64,000 nucleotides of DNA from Caballeronia sp. SBC1 (lineage in GTDB: Bacteria; Pseudomonadota; Gammaproteobacteria; Burkholderiales; Burkholderiaceae): positions 744,001 to 808,000 of the forward strand of contig NZ_CP049157.1 in assembly GCF_011493005.1 (NCBI RefSeq), given 5' to 3'. A program made the translations under genes and the position numbers. The notes below the pieces were generated by a model. The model ran no database searches. It saw only the letters and a program-made list of their open reading frames with translations, and was not told the origin of the DNA. Positions 32,951 to 41,997 of the stretch are shown piece by piece; within the stretch, counting starts at the first letter, position 1, and each line of letters begins with the position of its first letter.

Positions 32951-33991
32951 ATGATCACGATCAGGATCTGGGTCTATGACGGAATTCTGGCGTCGGGCGT
33001 CGCGGGACCCATTGACGTCCTGAGCGCCGCCAACTACCTGAACGGCAAGTTAGCCGCGCGTGGGGCCAAACCTTTACCCATGTTCGCGTGGCGCGTGGAA
33101 TCGCTGGACGGACAGCCCGTCACGGCTGCGTCGGGCCAGAGCATTCCGGTGGACGGCAAAATCGATCCGCGCAAACGTGCAGATGCCATCCTGCTAACGG
33201 CCCCGTTTTTTTCCAACATGGACGAGTTCATCGGCCGCCGCGAGCACATGAATGCGCTCTCTTCCGCGCTACGGCGCCAGCGCAAGGCAGGCGCCGTGCT
33301 GGCTGCGTACTGCACTGGCAACTATCTGCTTGCCGAGGCGGGTTTGCTGGACGGCCGGGTCGCCACCACACACTGGGCCAACGCGGCTGACTTCGCCCGA
33401 CGGTATCCGCGTGTCGAACTCCGCGCCCGGGAGGTCCTGACCTGGCAGGACGGCATTGTCTCGGGCGGTTCGGTGACGTCGTATCTCAATCTCGCCGTAC
33501 GGCTGGTAGAGATGTTCGCTGGCGACAAACTTGCGGCGATGACCGCCAAGTCGCTACTGATCGATATGAACCGGACTTCTCAAGCGTCTTACGCGAAATT
33601 GCTCGACGACCACGGACATGTCGACTCGCTCGTCGCGCGAGCTCAACAGCGCATGGAGGCGACACTTCAGGAGGGGTTCCGGCTGAGCGAGCTCGCTGCC
33701 TGGCTTGCTGTCAGCGAACGGACGCTTAACCGGCGTTTCAAGCAGGCAGTAGGCCTTGCGCCACTAACGTATCTGCAGAACCTGCGCATAGAAGTAGCCA
33801 AACAGTTGCTGGAGTCGAGGCCCATCGGGCTTGAGATAGTCAGCCAGCGTGTTGGCTATGGAGACATCAGTACGTTTCGAGAGTTGTTCAAGCGCAAAAC
33901 CGGACTTTCGCCGAGCGAGTATCAAATGCGCTTTGCGCGCGCTTCTGCGGCGGGCGGTTCGGAACGCGAGTCGCATGACACGGTTGATTGA
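32951..33991 (+). CDS. GATase1-like/AraC family regulator (FtrA type)
   Basis: 346 residues. N-terminal DJ-1/PfpI-like domain: IRIWVYDGILASGVAGPIDV, AGAVLAAYCTGNYLLAEAGL with the elbow Cys of this fold, then THWANAADFARRYPRVELR. C-terminal AraC HTH pair: FRLSELAAWLAVSERTLNRR and IGLEIVSQRVGYGDISTFRE, ending FKRKTGLSPSEYQMRF. Start is the ATG at 32951; the RBS is weak and upstream in-frame codons overlap the divergent gene. It probably activates the minus-strand cluster across a 109-bp gap. Confidence 0.88.
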   Translation: MITIRIWVYDGILASGVAGPIDVLSAANYLNGKLAARGAKPLPMFAWRVESLDGQPVTAASGQSIPVDGKIDPRKRADAILLTAPFFSNMDEFIGRREHMNALSSALRRQRKAGAVLAAYCTGNYLLAEAGLLDGRVATTHWANAADFARRYPRVELRAREVLTWQDGIVSGGSVTSYLNLAVRLVEMFAGDKLAAMTAKSLLIDMNRTSQASYAKLLDDHGHVDSLVARAQQRMEATLQEGFRLSELAAWLAVSERTLNRRFKQAVGLAPLTYLQNLRIEVAKQLLESRPIGLEIVSQRVGYGDISTFRELFKRKTGLSPSEYQMRFARASAAGGSERESHDTVD

Positions 33992-34657
33992 TAGTCTGGA
34001 AAATCAAAGAGATCGAATTTCCGTTGTGCCGCATCTGCATGCAGTCGCCCGCACACGTCAAAGGCGAGGTCTATCTCGAAGTGTTTGGCAGATCGGCTGG
34101 AGCTGAACGCCAGGGACGAGCAACGCCTGCAGTAGGAATCCACTAATTTCAGCACGGTATGCGCGCGTTGCGAAACTTCGAGGTTTTACGGTTTAACCAA
34201 CTGAATCTTGTCCGTTCCTTCAGTAGCAATAGCATCTTTCATCTTCAGCCGACGTAGTCGCTGCGCGTTGCGTGGATGAGCGCGCCTGCAAGCGCAGTCG
34301 CTTTGATCTGGTCAACGCGCGATGGTCCGTTGTCTAGCATGAAGAAGTCGCTCCGGTGTCCTGATGACGGTGCAAGCGAATGACTCTTCATGGCCGATAG
34401 CGTCAGTTCAACTAATGCGCCTGAAGCCGACATTCGCGAAGACTGGGACGAGCTCGCCAACGACCGCAAAGGCCGATGATCCGCCGGACAGACCGGAAAA
34501 GCGGGCGGCTGTTTTACCTTGTAAGCAGACATCGCGTGCATTCGGTGACGAACGGCCGCTCCGGGTTGCGTGCAGCCGTGTTAGCGGCGGTGTAAAAGCG
34601 CATATAGATGGCGGCGGGCGATGAGAAACGTTCGCCGCCGACCGTTTCGCCGCCACC
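33992..34657. other. Intergenic, fragments only
   Basis: No complete gene. A minus-strand frame ending near 34192 (reading LRRLKMKDAIATEGTDKIQL before a stop) looks protein-like and may be a C-terminal relic, family unknown. The stretch 34400-34510 resembles short degenerate sequence often seen between genes in this group. The IS21 element edge probably lies near 34585. Confidence 0.35.
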
Positions 34658-34876
34658 TTAAAATGGGTCGTCTGCGTCGGCGGGATGAGCGTTTCTGAGG
34701 TCAGCGCGTTGTTGATGTTGCAGTTCAAAAAGCTCAAGCTGGTAGTGCATACAGATACGCTCGCGCAGGTCATCCAGCAGTTCTACGACGGCGAGCGCCT
34801 GATCAGCGGACCAGTTCTCGGGGATCAAGAAGTTGAGCCCTTTTATGATCCCGGACGGTAAATGAACTCGCGTCAT
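34658..34876 (-). CDS. Small IS21-associated protein
   Basis: 72 residues, MTRVHLPSGIIKGLNFLIPE NWSADQALAVVELLDDLRER at the start and a charged, His-rich end. The ATG at 34876 overlaps the istB stop by ATGA, so it is translationally coupled to the transposition genes. It has an acidic helix (DQALAVVELLDDLRERI) but no enzymatic motif. Similar short proteins follow istB in some proteobacterial IS21 elements as I recall; function unknown. Confidence 0.7.
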   Translation of the reverse strand: MTRVHLPSGIIKGLNFLIPENWSADQALAVVELLDDLRERICMHYQLELFELQHQQRADLRNAHPADADDPF

Positions 34877-35640
34877 GGTTTTTTCTTCGCGGCTTTCGCT
34901 GCAGTGCGTTTTTTGGCGAGTTCTTCCGCGCGTTCGCGTGCCTCCTTCACACGATAGGATTCGCCTTCGATGACGACGACTTCGGCTCGATGTACGAGTC
35001 GATCGACCAGGGAGACGACGCAAGCAGCGTTAGGGAATACTTCCGCCCATTCCTTGAATGGCCTGTTTGTCGTGACCACTGTGCTGGCGGTCCCATATCT
35101 GCGACTAATGAGCTCAAATAGCAAATCGGCGTGGCGGTTTGAGTAGGAGAGGTAGCCGACTTCGTCGATGACCAATATATCGGGCGAAGCGTAACGGTTA
35201 AGCCTGCGACGCAAAGTCGAGTCACTGTCAAGTGCGGCTAGTTCGCCGAGCATTTGGCCCGCTGTAGTGAATAAAGCCGTGTGACCGTGAACGATTGCCT
35301 GATGGGCTAGATTGAGCGCAAGTGTTGATTTGCCAACGCCGTTCGGCCCGATCAATACGACGTTTGTTTGGTCCTTGACGAACTCCATCGTCATTAATTC
35401 TTCGACGACGGCGCGATCGCACCGCTTAGGCCACGTCCAATTGAAGTCGCAAAGCGGTTTGAAGCTGCCCAGGTGCGCATCGCGGATGCGCCGCTCCAGA
35501 GAACGGCGGGAGCGCTCGTCCTCCTCCCACTGCACGAGCGGCGCGACCCACGGCTGGGCGGCAACGTCGGACCAATGCGTCAGAAGGCCATAAAGGCGCA
35601 GTGCGTTCGCGCGAGTTTGCAATTCATCAGGCGTGTTCAT
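34873..35640 (-). CDS. istB: IS21 helper ATPase IstB
   Basis: 255-residue AAA+ helper. Walker A VVLIGPNGVGKSTLALNLAH near residue 105, Walker B DILVIDEVGYLSYSNRHADL, sensor region STVVTTNRPFKEWAEVFPN. N-terminal DNA-binding helices precede the ATPase. It stimulates strand transfer by IstA and selects target DNA. Its start overlaps istA by 14 bp and its stop overlaps the next small gene by 4 bp. Basic Lys/Ala-rich C-terminal tail (AKKRTAAKAAKKK). Confidence 0.94.
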   Translation of the reverse strand: MNTPDELQTRANALRLYGLLTHWSDVAAQPWVAPLVQWEEDERSRRSLERRIRDAHLGSFKPLCDFNWTWPKRCDRAVVEELMTMEFVKDQTNVVLIGPNGVGKSTLALNLAHQAIVHGHTALFTTAGQMLGELAALDSDSTLRRRLNRYASPDILVIDEVGYLSYSNRHADLLFELISRRYGTASTVVTTNRPFKEWAEVFPNAACVVSLVDRLVHRAEVVVIEGESYRVKEARERAEELAKKRTAAKAAKKKP

Positions 35641-37129
35641 CAGCGTCTCCGGAGATTTGATCGTAGGTGTCGAGCCGGTGAGGTGTCACCAGCGTGTCTT
35701 TCTTGCGCACGTGTTCGGGCAAATCAATGACGACAGGCGGCGGTGCCTGGCGCGTCTCTCGCCGGCGCTCCAACGCGAGACGCACCGGGTTTGGATGAGG
35801 TGCCGCATCGCTGGCGAGTGTTTCTTCAATTGCCGCCTGAAGTTCGGCGGCGCCATAGCGGTCAAGCAGCTGCAGCAAATGCGATGTAATGTTGCCCAGA
35901 TTTCCACCGAGTTCAGCGGCGCGTTGCATGAGCACGTGGCTGGCAGGCGCTGCTTGACTTAGATGATCGAGGCCGCGGTGATGACGGGCCTGGCGTTTGA
36001 TCTGAACCAGCTGTTCAATATGCGCGGCAATCTCAACCTGTGCGCCGCGATCGTAACTGCGCTCGTGGGTAGCGAGTAGCGTGATGCCATCAAGGATGCG
36101 TACCTGACGAGGATCGGCGCGCACCGTCAGTGTGCGGCGTACGTGCGTATGCGGGATGGTGTAGTCGTTCAGATCGAAGCGCACGTAAGGGGTCTTGCCA
36201 ACGCTCACCTCCAGCTGCAGCTCACACGGATAAGGATTGTCGGGCAGGCCGAGCAGACTTGGCTGCTCACGCTCGAAGGCTTCACGCACGGTCATCGTCG
36301 GGTCCTCGCGGCAAGGACGATTTGCAGCAGGACCGGCGCACCAGAGCGTGGCCTGAGCATTCAGATCGTCAATATCGGTGAACTTGCGGGCCGCAAAGAA
36401 GTTCTCGCGAACATAGCGTATAGCGCGTTCAACCCGTCCCTTCTCATTGCCCCGTGCGACCGCGACCGGGCGGGGTTCATAGCGATGATGGGCGGCGAAC
36501 GCAAGAAGCTGGGGATTGAAACGGATCGCGTCGCCTTGACGCTCAAGAACAGCGCTCTTTAAATTATCGTAGAGCAGCACTCGTGGCAGACCGGACCATG
36601 CTTCGAAAGCGCCCGCATGGCCCGCAAGGAAGCTGTCCATGCGGGCATCGAGAAAGAAGTGCAAGTAAATTTGGCGCGACCACGACAGGACCATTACGAA
36701 GGCCATCAGTGGTCGACGCGCGCGACCAATTTGCAGGTGATCGAAATGTGCCCAATCGACCTGTCCTTGCTCACCCGGCAGAGTCCGAAGACGCAAATAA
36801 GCCTCAGTGATCGGTCGGGGACGGTGCACCGAGATCAAATGCCGGAAGTGATGATGATTACCGCGGTAGCCGCGCTCACACACCATCGCATAAAGGCGGC
36901 TCGCCGTGAGCGACGGAAACTTCTTGAGCGTTTCGTGAATGAACGGCAAGTATGCGTCGATCTGCGAAGGCCGCAGCAGGCCACCCGTTCTGGGCAGTCC
37001 GGCCTGCGCGAGCACCCGGTGAACCGTACCGTGGTGTACATGCAATTGGCGCCCGATGGTGCCAGCACGCCATTTCTCAACGTGGTAATAGCGCAGGATT
37101 TGTGCTTCGAGCTCCGCGGTGATGCTCAT
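35627..37129 (-). CDS. istA: IS21 transposase IstA
   Basis: 500 residues from MSITAELEAQILRYYHVEKW. N-terminal HTH: GTIGRQLHVHHGTVHRVLAQ. DDE core: QVDWAHFDHLQIGRARRPLM (D), LLYDNLKSAVLERQGD (D), GNEKGRVERAIRYVREN (E). A C-terminal beta-barrel and IstB-interacting tail follow. The start at 37129 overlaps the upstream zinc-ribbon-like gene stop by 4 bp; an in-frame extension to 37237 belongs to that gene in another frame. Looks intact. Confidence 0.94.
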   Translation of the reverse strand: MSITAELEAQILRYYHVEKWRAGTIGRQLHVHHGTVHRVLAQAGLPRTGGLLRPSQIDAYLPFIHETLKKFPSLTASRLYAMVCERGYRGNHHHFRHLISVHRPRPITEAYLRLRTLPGEQGQVDWAHFDHLQIGRARRPLMAFVMVLSWSRQIYLHFFLDARMDSFLAGHAGAFEAWSGLPRVLLYDNLKSAVLERQGDAIRFNPQLLAFAAHHRYEPRPVAVARGNEKGRVERAIRYVRENFFAARKFTDIDDLNAQATLWCAGPAANRPCREDPTMTVREAFEREQPSLLGLPDNPYPCELQLEVSVGKTPYVRFDLNDYTIPHTHVRRTLTVRADPRQVRILDGITLLATHERSYDRGAQVEIAAHIEQLVQIKRQARHHRGLDHLSQAAPASHVLMQRAAELGGNLGNITSHLLQLLDRYGAAELQAAIEETLASDAAPHPNPVRLALERRRETRQAPPPVVIDLPEHVRKKDTLVTPHRLDTYDQISGDADEHA

Positions 37130-37566
37130 GGGTCTTCTCCAGTTATGTCTGTAGTAGTACGAACATATCGAGGAACCCGACCATGCAATGCTCCAAGGCG
37201 TACCAATGTCGAGCAAGCGCGTTGACAGAAGTGGCACTGCGCAGGCAAACGCCTCCGAATGTCGGGCGCGGTTGCTTTGGCCGCCGTTGCCGGGTTCGCT
37301 TGCAGTAGAGCACCGGCGGCAGCCGATGGGGAACCCTGATGTGTCACTTTATTTAGACGCGCGCGATAGCGGCGCATTCGCTCGGCATGCGCGAGGCGTC
37401 CATTGCGGCTGCGCTGGTAGCGACTTCCGGCTTCCCGGACCCCGTTCTGACGGGCCGCGCCCGAGCAGTCGCCATCGCAGTAAATCTGGCCGCGATCGCA
37501 GTAGCGGCAGATGACCACCTGCGCACGGCAGCGCGCACAAACGTAAAAGCGGCCCGTCGCCGGCAT
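37126..37566 (-). CDS. Cys-rich zinc-ribbon-like protein leading the IS21 operon
   Basis: 146 residues, MPATGRFYVCARCRAQVVIC then RYCDRGQIYC and DGDC: a Cys pattern (CxxC, CxxC, CxxxxxxC, C) typical of a zinc-binding ribbon, followed by a basic region (SRYQRSRNGRLAHAERMRRY) and a second pair CHFCQRAC. This suggests nucleic acid binding. Its stop overlaps the istA start (ATGA), so it is cotranslated with the transposase. It is not part of the canonical two-gene IS21 set; function unknown. Confidence 0.65.
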   Translation of the reverse strand: MPATGRFYVCARCRAQVVICRYCDRGQIYCDGDCSGAARQNGVREAGSRYQRSRNGRLAHAERMRRYRARLNKVTHQGSPSAAAGALLQANPATAAKATAPDIRRRLPAQCHFCQRACSTLVRLGALHGRVPRYVRTTTDITGEDP

Positions 37567-38126
37567 CGCAAAATTCCGTCAATGCCGAGGCGATATCGAC
37601 AGAGCCGGCCGAGCGTGCAATACTCATTGCACACCCTTGCTCCGTGCACGCGTGGGGTCTGACATCGGTGGGAACTTGGCGGTTTGAACCGGTGTCAGGC
37701 CGTTTCTCCGGCGGTAAGCTCTTGTTTTACCCCCTTCGTATTCTCGCGTCACCCAAACATCAGCCGTACGCAACATCGCCGGGCGCGTCTTTACTCGCCC
37801 TCCGGGCTCCCTTCGACGCGCCGATATCATCTCGCTCAACCGAAATACCCGACATCCTCACAAAAGTTCGAAATACGTCTCAGTCAGTGTTAAAGCGGGC
37901 CGCCGCCGTTTAAACGCGCTTTCTGACCGCCATTCACAAGCCGGATGCAGCCTTGCGAGGTTCAGGCTGCGTATGCCGACTGCATGGATCAGCAGCGGCA
38001 TACGAAGCGTCACTCGTTTATCCCGCCGCTTGGACATTCAGAGTGCTGCTTGGCTGTTGGCGAGTTATCTTGAGCCACCGGAGTCGCTGGCGTTAGCGCC
38101 ATCGGAGACAGCGTGTTTCCAATGCC
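37567..38126. other. Intergenic with paired hairpins
   Basis: No supported gene. After the probable IS21 edge (about 37740) there are two adjacent inverted repeats at 37947-38003. Frames such as 37624-37839 minus lack motifs. Confidence 0.4.
37947..38003. repeat. Two adjacent inverted repeats
   Basis: GCAGCCT (37947-37953) with AGGCTGC (37964-37970), then directly GTATGCCG (37971-37978) with CGGCATAC (37996-38003). Both stems are perfect and abut each other, with 10- and 17-base loops. Could be a terminator pair, a structured RNA or a protein-binding site; no T-run is present. Confidence 0.45.
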
Positions 38127-39044
38127 TTACGTGTCGTCGGCGGCCACCTGCTCCTCGCGCGCGTATTGTGAAGGCGGCCGCCCGACGTGCCGCGTGAAGG
38201 CGACGCTGAAGGTGCTGGCGGAGCTGTAGCCAACGCGCTGTGCAACCTCGGCGACGCGGCCTTCATTACGGCGCAGCAGGTCCTTGGCGAGCGCCATGCG
38301 CCAAGTGAGCAAATATTCCATGGGTGCCACGCCGACCGCGCGGTTGAAGCGTTCAAAGAAGGTTGAGCGCGACAGTGCGGCCTCTTTTGCGAGTTCAGCA
38401 ACCGTCCACGCGCGTGTGGGGTGTTCGTGCATCACGCGGATCGCGGCCGCGAGGCGGGCATCGGACAGCCCGCGAACCAGGCCCGGTGACGCAGTCGTTT
38501 CCGCCGTGGACCGCAGCGCCTCTATGAGCAGCACTTCCAGCAGTCGTGACAGCACGACCTCGCGCGCAGGCCGCTGCTCGCGTGATTCATCTCGTACAAG
38601 TTGCACGAGGGTGGCCAGCCGCTCTACGCCGCGGACATGCACGATTTGCGGTAGCAACGAGACCAGCAGGGATGCATCGGGTGAACCGAAGCTGCAGTGG
38701 CCGACCATCATTCGCAAATCGACCGGGCTGTCCGGCTCCCCAATTCTGAATTCATTGTTGCCGAGCGCAGTCGGCGCCAGCGTCTCAACACCCGGCGGTG
38801 GCGGCACGAGGCTTGACATCGCCACGCCGTAGGCCGCGGGAATCAGCACGAAGTCTCCCGAGACAAGCTCGATGGGCTCGTGTCCGTCGATCGCCATGCG
38901 GCACGCGCCCTCGAGGACCACGTAGTACAGCGGCTGACCGGCATCCGAGCGGTGAACGCGCCATGGGCCCGTGCCCAGAACCAGTTTGGAAAACCGCGCG
39001 CTTGGCTGCAGCAGCGTCACGACTTCAGCCAACGGATCAATCAT
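38127..39044 (-). CDS. AraC family regulator with cupin domain
   Basis: 305 residues. N-terminal cupin_6-type domain (QPLYYVVLEGACRMAIDGHE, LVSGDFVLIPAAYG). C-terminal HTH pair: WTVAELAKEAALSRSTFFER and GRVAEVAQRVGYSSASTFSV, ending FTRHVGRPPSQYAREEQ. This type of AraC protein is often divergent from SDR genes; here an SDR starts at 39148 on the other strand, 103 bp away, and is its probable target. Confidence 0.9.
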   Translation of the reverse strand: MIDPLAEVVTLLQPSARFSKLVLGTGPWRVHRSDAGQPLYYVVLEGACRMAIDGHEPIELVSGDFVLIPAAYGVAMSSLVPPPPGVETLAPTALGNNEFRIGEPDSPVDLRMMVGHCSFGSPDASLLVSLLPQIVHVRGVERLATLVQLVRDESREQRPAREVVLSRLLEVLLIEALRSTAETTASPGLVRGLSDARLAAAIRVMHEHPTRAWTVAELAKEAALSRSTFFERFNRAVGVAPMEYLLTWRMALAKDLLRRNEGRVAEVAQRVGYSSASTFSVAFTRHVGRPPSQYAREEQVAADDT

Positions 39045-39147
39045 AGCCGGACTCTCGCAAATGAAATTTGGATTCTAGATTGTAGTAAGTACGATCTTCG
39101 CGGTCTATCGTGGGGGTACACACAAACCACCTCACATAGGAGTTCCC

Positions 39148-39897
39148 ATGAAGACCGTGCTGATCACCGGCTGTTCTTCCGGATTTGGCCTCGAGATCGC
39201 CCGCTACTTTCTGGCCCGCGACTGGCAAGTCGTCGCGACAATGCGCACGCCGAGCGCCAGCGTGCTGCCGCCTTCAGAGCGCTTGCGCGTGCTGGCGCTC
39301 GACGTCACGGATCCGGAAAGCATCCGCAAGGCTGTCGAGGCGGCCGGCCCGATCGACGTGCTTGTCAATAACGCGGGCTTCGGCGCGGCTTCCCCCGCGG
39401 AACGGGTCCCGATGACGACGGTGCGCGAGATTTTCGAGACCAACACCTTTGGCACGATCGCATTGACGCAGGCGGTGTTGCCCCAGTTTCGGCAGCGTAA
39501 AGCCGGCGTCGTAGTGAATGTCACGTCGAGCGTCACGCTGAAGGCGCTGCCTCTGATCGCCGCTTACCGCGCCAGCAAGGCGGCGGTGAACGCATTTACC
39601 GAGTCAATGGCGCTGGAACTCGAACAGTTCGGCGTGCGAGCGCGCCTGGTGCTGCCGGGCCGCGCGCCCGACACCCGGTTCGGAGAAAACGCCCGTGCCC
39701 GAATGCAAGGCCTCGACCATGAGGCCTACGCGGGCCTCGTCAAGGATGTCTTCGCGCGGCTCCAGGACACCTCTGCACCAATCACCCGGGCACAGGATGT
39801 CGCGGAAGCCGTGTGGCGCGCGGCGACGGACCCGTCATCGCCAATGCGCATCCCGGCCGGCGCTGATGCCCAAGCATGGGCGGCTGAGGTTCGCTGA
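39148..39897 (+). CDS. SDR family oxidoreductase
   Basis: 249 residues: VLITGCSSGFGLEIARYFLA, IDVLVNNAGFGAASPAERV, NVTSSVTLKALPLIAAYRAS then KAAVNAF, giving Ser, Tyr and Lys of the active site. The start follows AGGAG. Divergent from the AraC gene and 75 bp ahead of a second SDR at 39973, probably one transcript. Substrate unknown. Confidence 0.9.
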   Translation: MKTVLITGCSSGFGLEIARYFLARDWQVVATMRTPSASVLPPSERLRVLALDVTDPESIRKAVEAAGPIDVLVNNAGFGAASPAERVPMTTVREIFETNTFGTIALTQAVLPQFRQRKAGVVVNVTSSVTLKALPLIAAYRASKAAVNAFTESMALELEQFGVRARLVLPGRAPDTRFGENARARMQGLDHEAYAGLVKDVFARLQDTSAPITRAQDVAEAVWRAATDPSSPMRIPAGADAQAWAAEVR

Positions 39898-39972
39898 CCG
39901 GGCGACACGGATTGAACATGTCTTGTACGCGCGCGAGCGCACTACGGTGCGCACTACGATAAGGAGGTTGCT

Positions 39973-40731
39973 ATGCAGGACAAACCCGTTGCTCTCGTCA
40001 CTGGGGCTAATCAAGGAATCGGTCTTCAGATTGCAAAGGATCTCGCGGCACGCGGCTTGACTGTGTTGGTAGGGTCGCGCAGCCTCGAACGCGGCGAGGT
40101 TGCAGCCAGGGAAGTTGGGCTGGGTGCGTTCGCGCTCCAACTCGACGTGACGGATCAGGCTTCGATCACATCTGCGGCGGAGCGCATTCGAAACGAGTTT
40201 GGCCGCCTTGATGTGCTCATCCAGAACGCGGCCATCTCGAATACGAAGAGGCAGCCCGGTCAGTCCGTCGAGGAGTACACAAAGACAACGCGCCCGAGCA
40301 ACGTGGCTCTCGATGAAATGCGCGCGGTATGGGACACCAACGTGTTTGGCGTGCTCGCTGTGTACCAGGCGATGCTGCCACTCTTGCGCAAGACGCCGGG
40401 CTCCCGCATCGTCAATGTATCGAGTGGCGTCGGCTCGTTGACGACGAACTCGGACTTGGCCTTCCCCTACCGCGCGATCTTCAGCCCGGTCTATCCGGCG
40501 TCCAAGACGGCTCTGAACGCTTTGACTGTCGCTATGGCTATCGAACTTGAGTCAGAAGGTATCAAGGTCAATGCCGTCTCGCCGGGTTTTACCAGGACGA
40601 ACCTCAATGGATATGCGGGCACCGAGACCGTCGAGGAAGGCGCTCGCGAAGCGGTGCGCGTTGCGTTGCTGGGTCCGGACGGCCCCACAGGGACGTTCAC
40701 GCGCTGGAACGGTGAAACGATCCCATGGTGA
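39973..40731 (+). CDS. SDR family oxidoreductase
   Basis: 252 residues: PVALVTGANQGIGLQIAKDL, LDVLIQNAAISNTKRQPGQS where QNAA replaces the usual NNAG, NVSSGVGSLTTNSDLAFPYR and VYPASKTALNALTVAMAIEL with Tyr and Lys. Similar to the carbonyl-reductase-like SDR group that keeps a variable loop between Ser and Tyr. AAGGAGG precedes the ATG. Follows the SDR at 39148 and likely shares AraC control. Confidence 0.9.
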   Translation: MQDKPVALVTGANQGIGLQIAKDLAARGLTVLVGSRSLERGEVAAREVGLGAFALQLDVTDQASITSAAERIRNEFGRLDVLIQNAAISNTKRQPGQSVEEYTKTTRPSNVALDEMRAVWDTNVFGVLAVYQAMLPLLRKTPGSRIVNVSSGVGSLTTNSDLAFPYRAIFSPVYPASKTALNALTVAMAIELESEGIKVNAVSPGFTRTNLNGYAGTETVEEGAREAVRVALLGPDGPTGTFTRWNGETIPW

Positions 40732-40916
40732 TTTAAGTCGAATGCGCGCGTTCGGAGGGATAGATGGATTGGGTCCGAGCGCGTGAGACCAGACGGTTCG
40801 CCTGAGCCTTGGTAATGGCGTTAAATTTCACCGTTGTTGAAATGGGTATCCGACAAGGCGATAGCCAACGATTGCGTAGCGTACTCGTGGCTGACGGCGG
40901 CGCGGCAGCAAGGTGC

Positions 40917-41420
40917 TTACTTCATCCGTTGCCACACAACTTTCGAAGCCCCATATCCAAAGCTTCCGGGCGTGATGTAAGTCAGCCGATCGCCATCAAG
41001 GGTGTATGGGCGCCGTTGAACATCGCCATCCCAGTTCGGAAAGGTACTGTTCTGAATGTGGAAAACGATCACTTGTCCGGCTGGATCGACGGTATAAGTA
41101 CCGAAATGCGCGAAGTTACCCTGGGCGATGCGTTTGTTCTCTTCGGCGGTACCCGACAACCGGCTATCCGCTGCAAACTTCGGCAAATCGGCACGAACTC
41201 CGACCAGATCGTAGCGGCCGTCGCTACCGAAGATGAGTTGGCCGTGCGGATGTGGACCGAGCACCTCGACTTCGCTGCCGCTTGTCGTGACGGTCAACGA
41301 GACCAAAGACCACGAACCCACCAAGTCGGGCGCCGCCTGGGCAAACGTCTTTGGGGTGCCAGGACCTAGTGCAAGGACCACCAGCGCGGCGACCGGCAGG
41401 GTTTGGAGCATGGACTTCAT
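40917..41420 (-). CDS. Exported lipocalin-like domain protein
   Basis: 167 residues with a signal peptide (MKSMLQTLPVAALVVLALGP, cleavage near TFAQAAPDL). Mature protein: LVGSWSLVSLTVTTSGSEVE, HPHGQLIFGSDGRYDLVGVR, HFGTYTVDPAGQVIVFHIQN and GDRLTYITPGS, a repeated beta-strand pattern of the lipocalin_5-like family. The GSW motif at the start is characteristic. GGAGAACGCC precedes the ATG at 41420. Ligand unknown. Confidence 0.85.
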   Translation of the reverse strand: MKSMLQTLPVAALVVLALGPGTPKTFAQAAPDLVGSWSLVSLTVTTSGSEVEVLGPHPHGQLIFGSDGRYDLVGVRADLPKFAADSRLSGTAEENKRIAQGNFAHFGTYTVDPAGQVIVFHIQNSTFPNWDGDVQRRPYTLDGDRLTYITPGSFGYGASKVVWQRMK

Positions 41421-41997
41421 GGCGTTCTCCAACAAAGTGAGCGCGCGATGGTGCGAAGGCAAAACACCTCGGCGCACTTTCCCCGATCCACTCGAATTCG
41501 CCTGGGAGAAACTGATTCCCCAACAGATCGTTTTCCTTTCTTTGTCTTCCCACTACCCTGTCAGGTCCGCTGCAGGCTCTCCGCATAGGTACACGGTTGT
41601 GCCGTAATCCACGCCGGGAATTGCGGCAGATTGACGGTATGGGAACTATTTCCCTCTATCGTCGGCGTGCGATGCATGGTTCGCCTTCGACCAACAGAAG
41701 ACATGCTTATAGGATAGCTTTCTCAGGCACGACTTCCAATTTGCATGGATGCCGAACCTGATATTTCCTCGGTATGTGCGAGAAAGGACGATCGATGAGA
41801 GTGAGGACGAATGTCGCTCAAGGTCGAAATTTGCCGGACGCGGCCGAGCAACTGCCGATCATGCCGACCGTTCCATTTTGGATCGTGCAGAAACCGGCGC
41901 GCAAATACGTTTGGAATGGGAAGCGCGGTGTCTTGCTTCCCGCGCTACATGCGGCGGCGCTCCGGATGCAGTGGCTCGACATCTTATGCGGCGCTCC
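41421..41997. other. Intergenic; one doubtful small ORF
   Basis: A plus-strand frame 41774-42001 could give a short protein (MRVRTNVAQGRNLPDAAEQL ...) but it has no family match by eye and overlaps the TetR 3' end by 4 bp. Otherwise no gene seen. Confidence 0.3.

Larger units (their letters stand above)
34585..37740 (-). mobile_element. IS21-family element with two accessory genes
   Basis: Contains istA and istB with overlapping starts plus a gene on each side, also overlapping by 4 bp, forming one four-gene unit (37566 to 34658). Edges are approximate: GGTGTAAAA near 34589 and an opposing TTTTACCCCC at 37725-37734 may belong to the terminal repeats, and GAGAAACG recurs inside each end. No target duplication could be identified. 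Confidence 0.6.
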
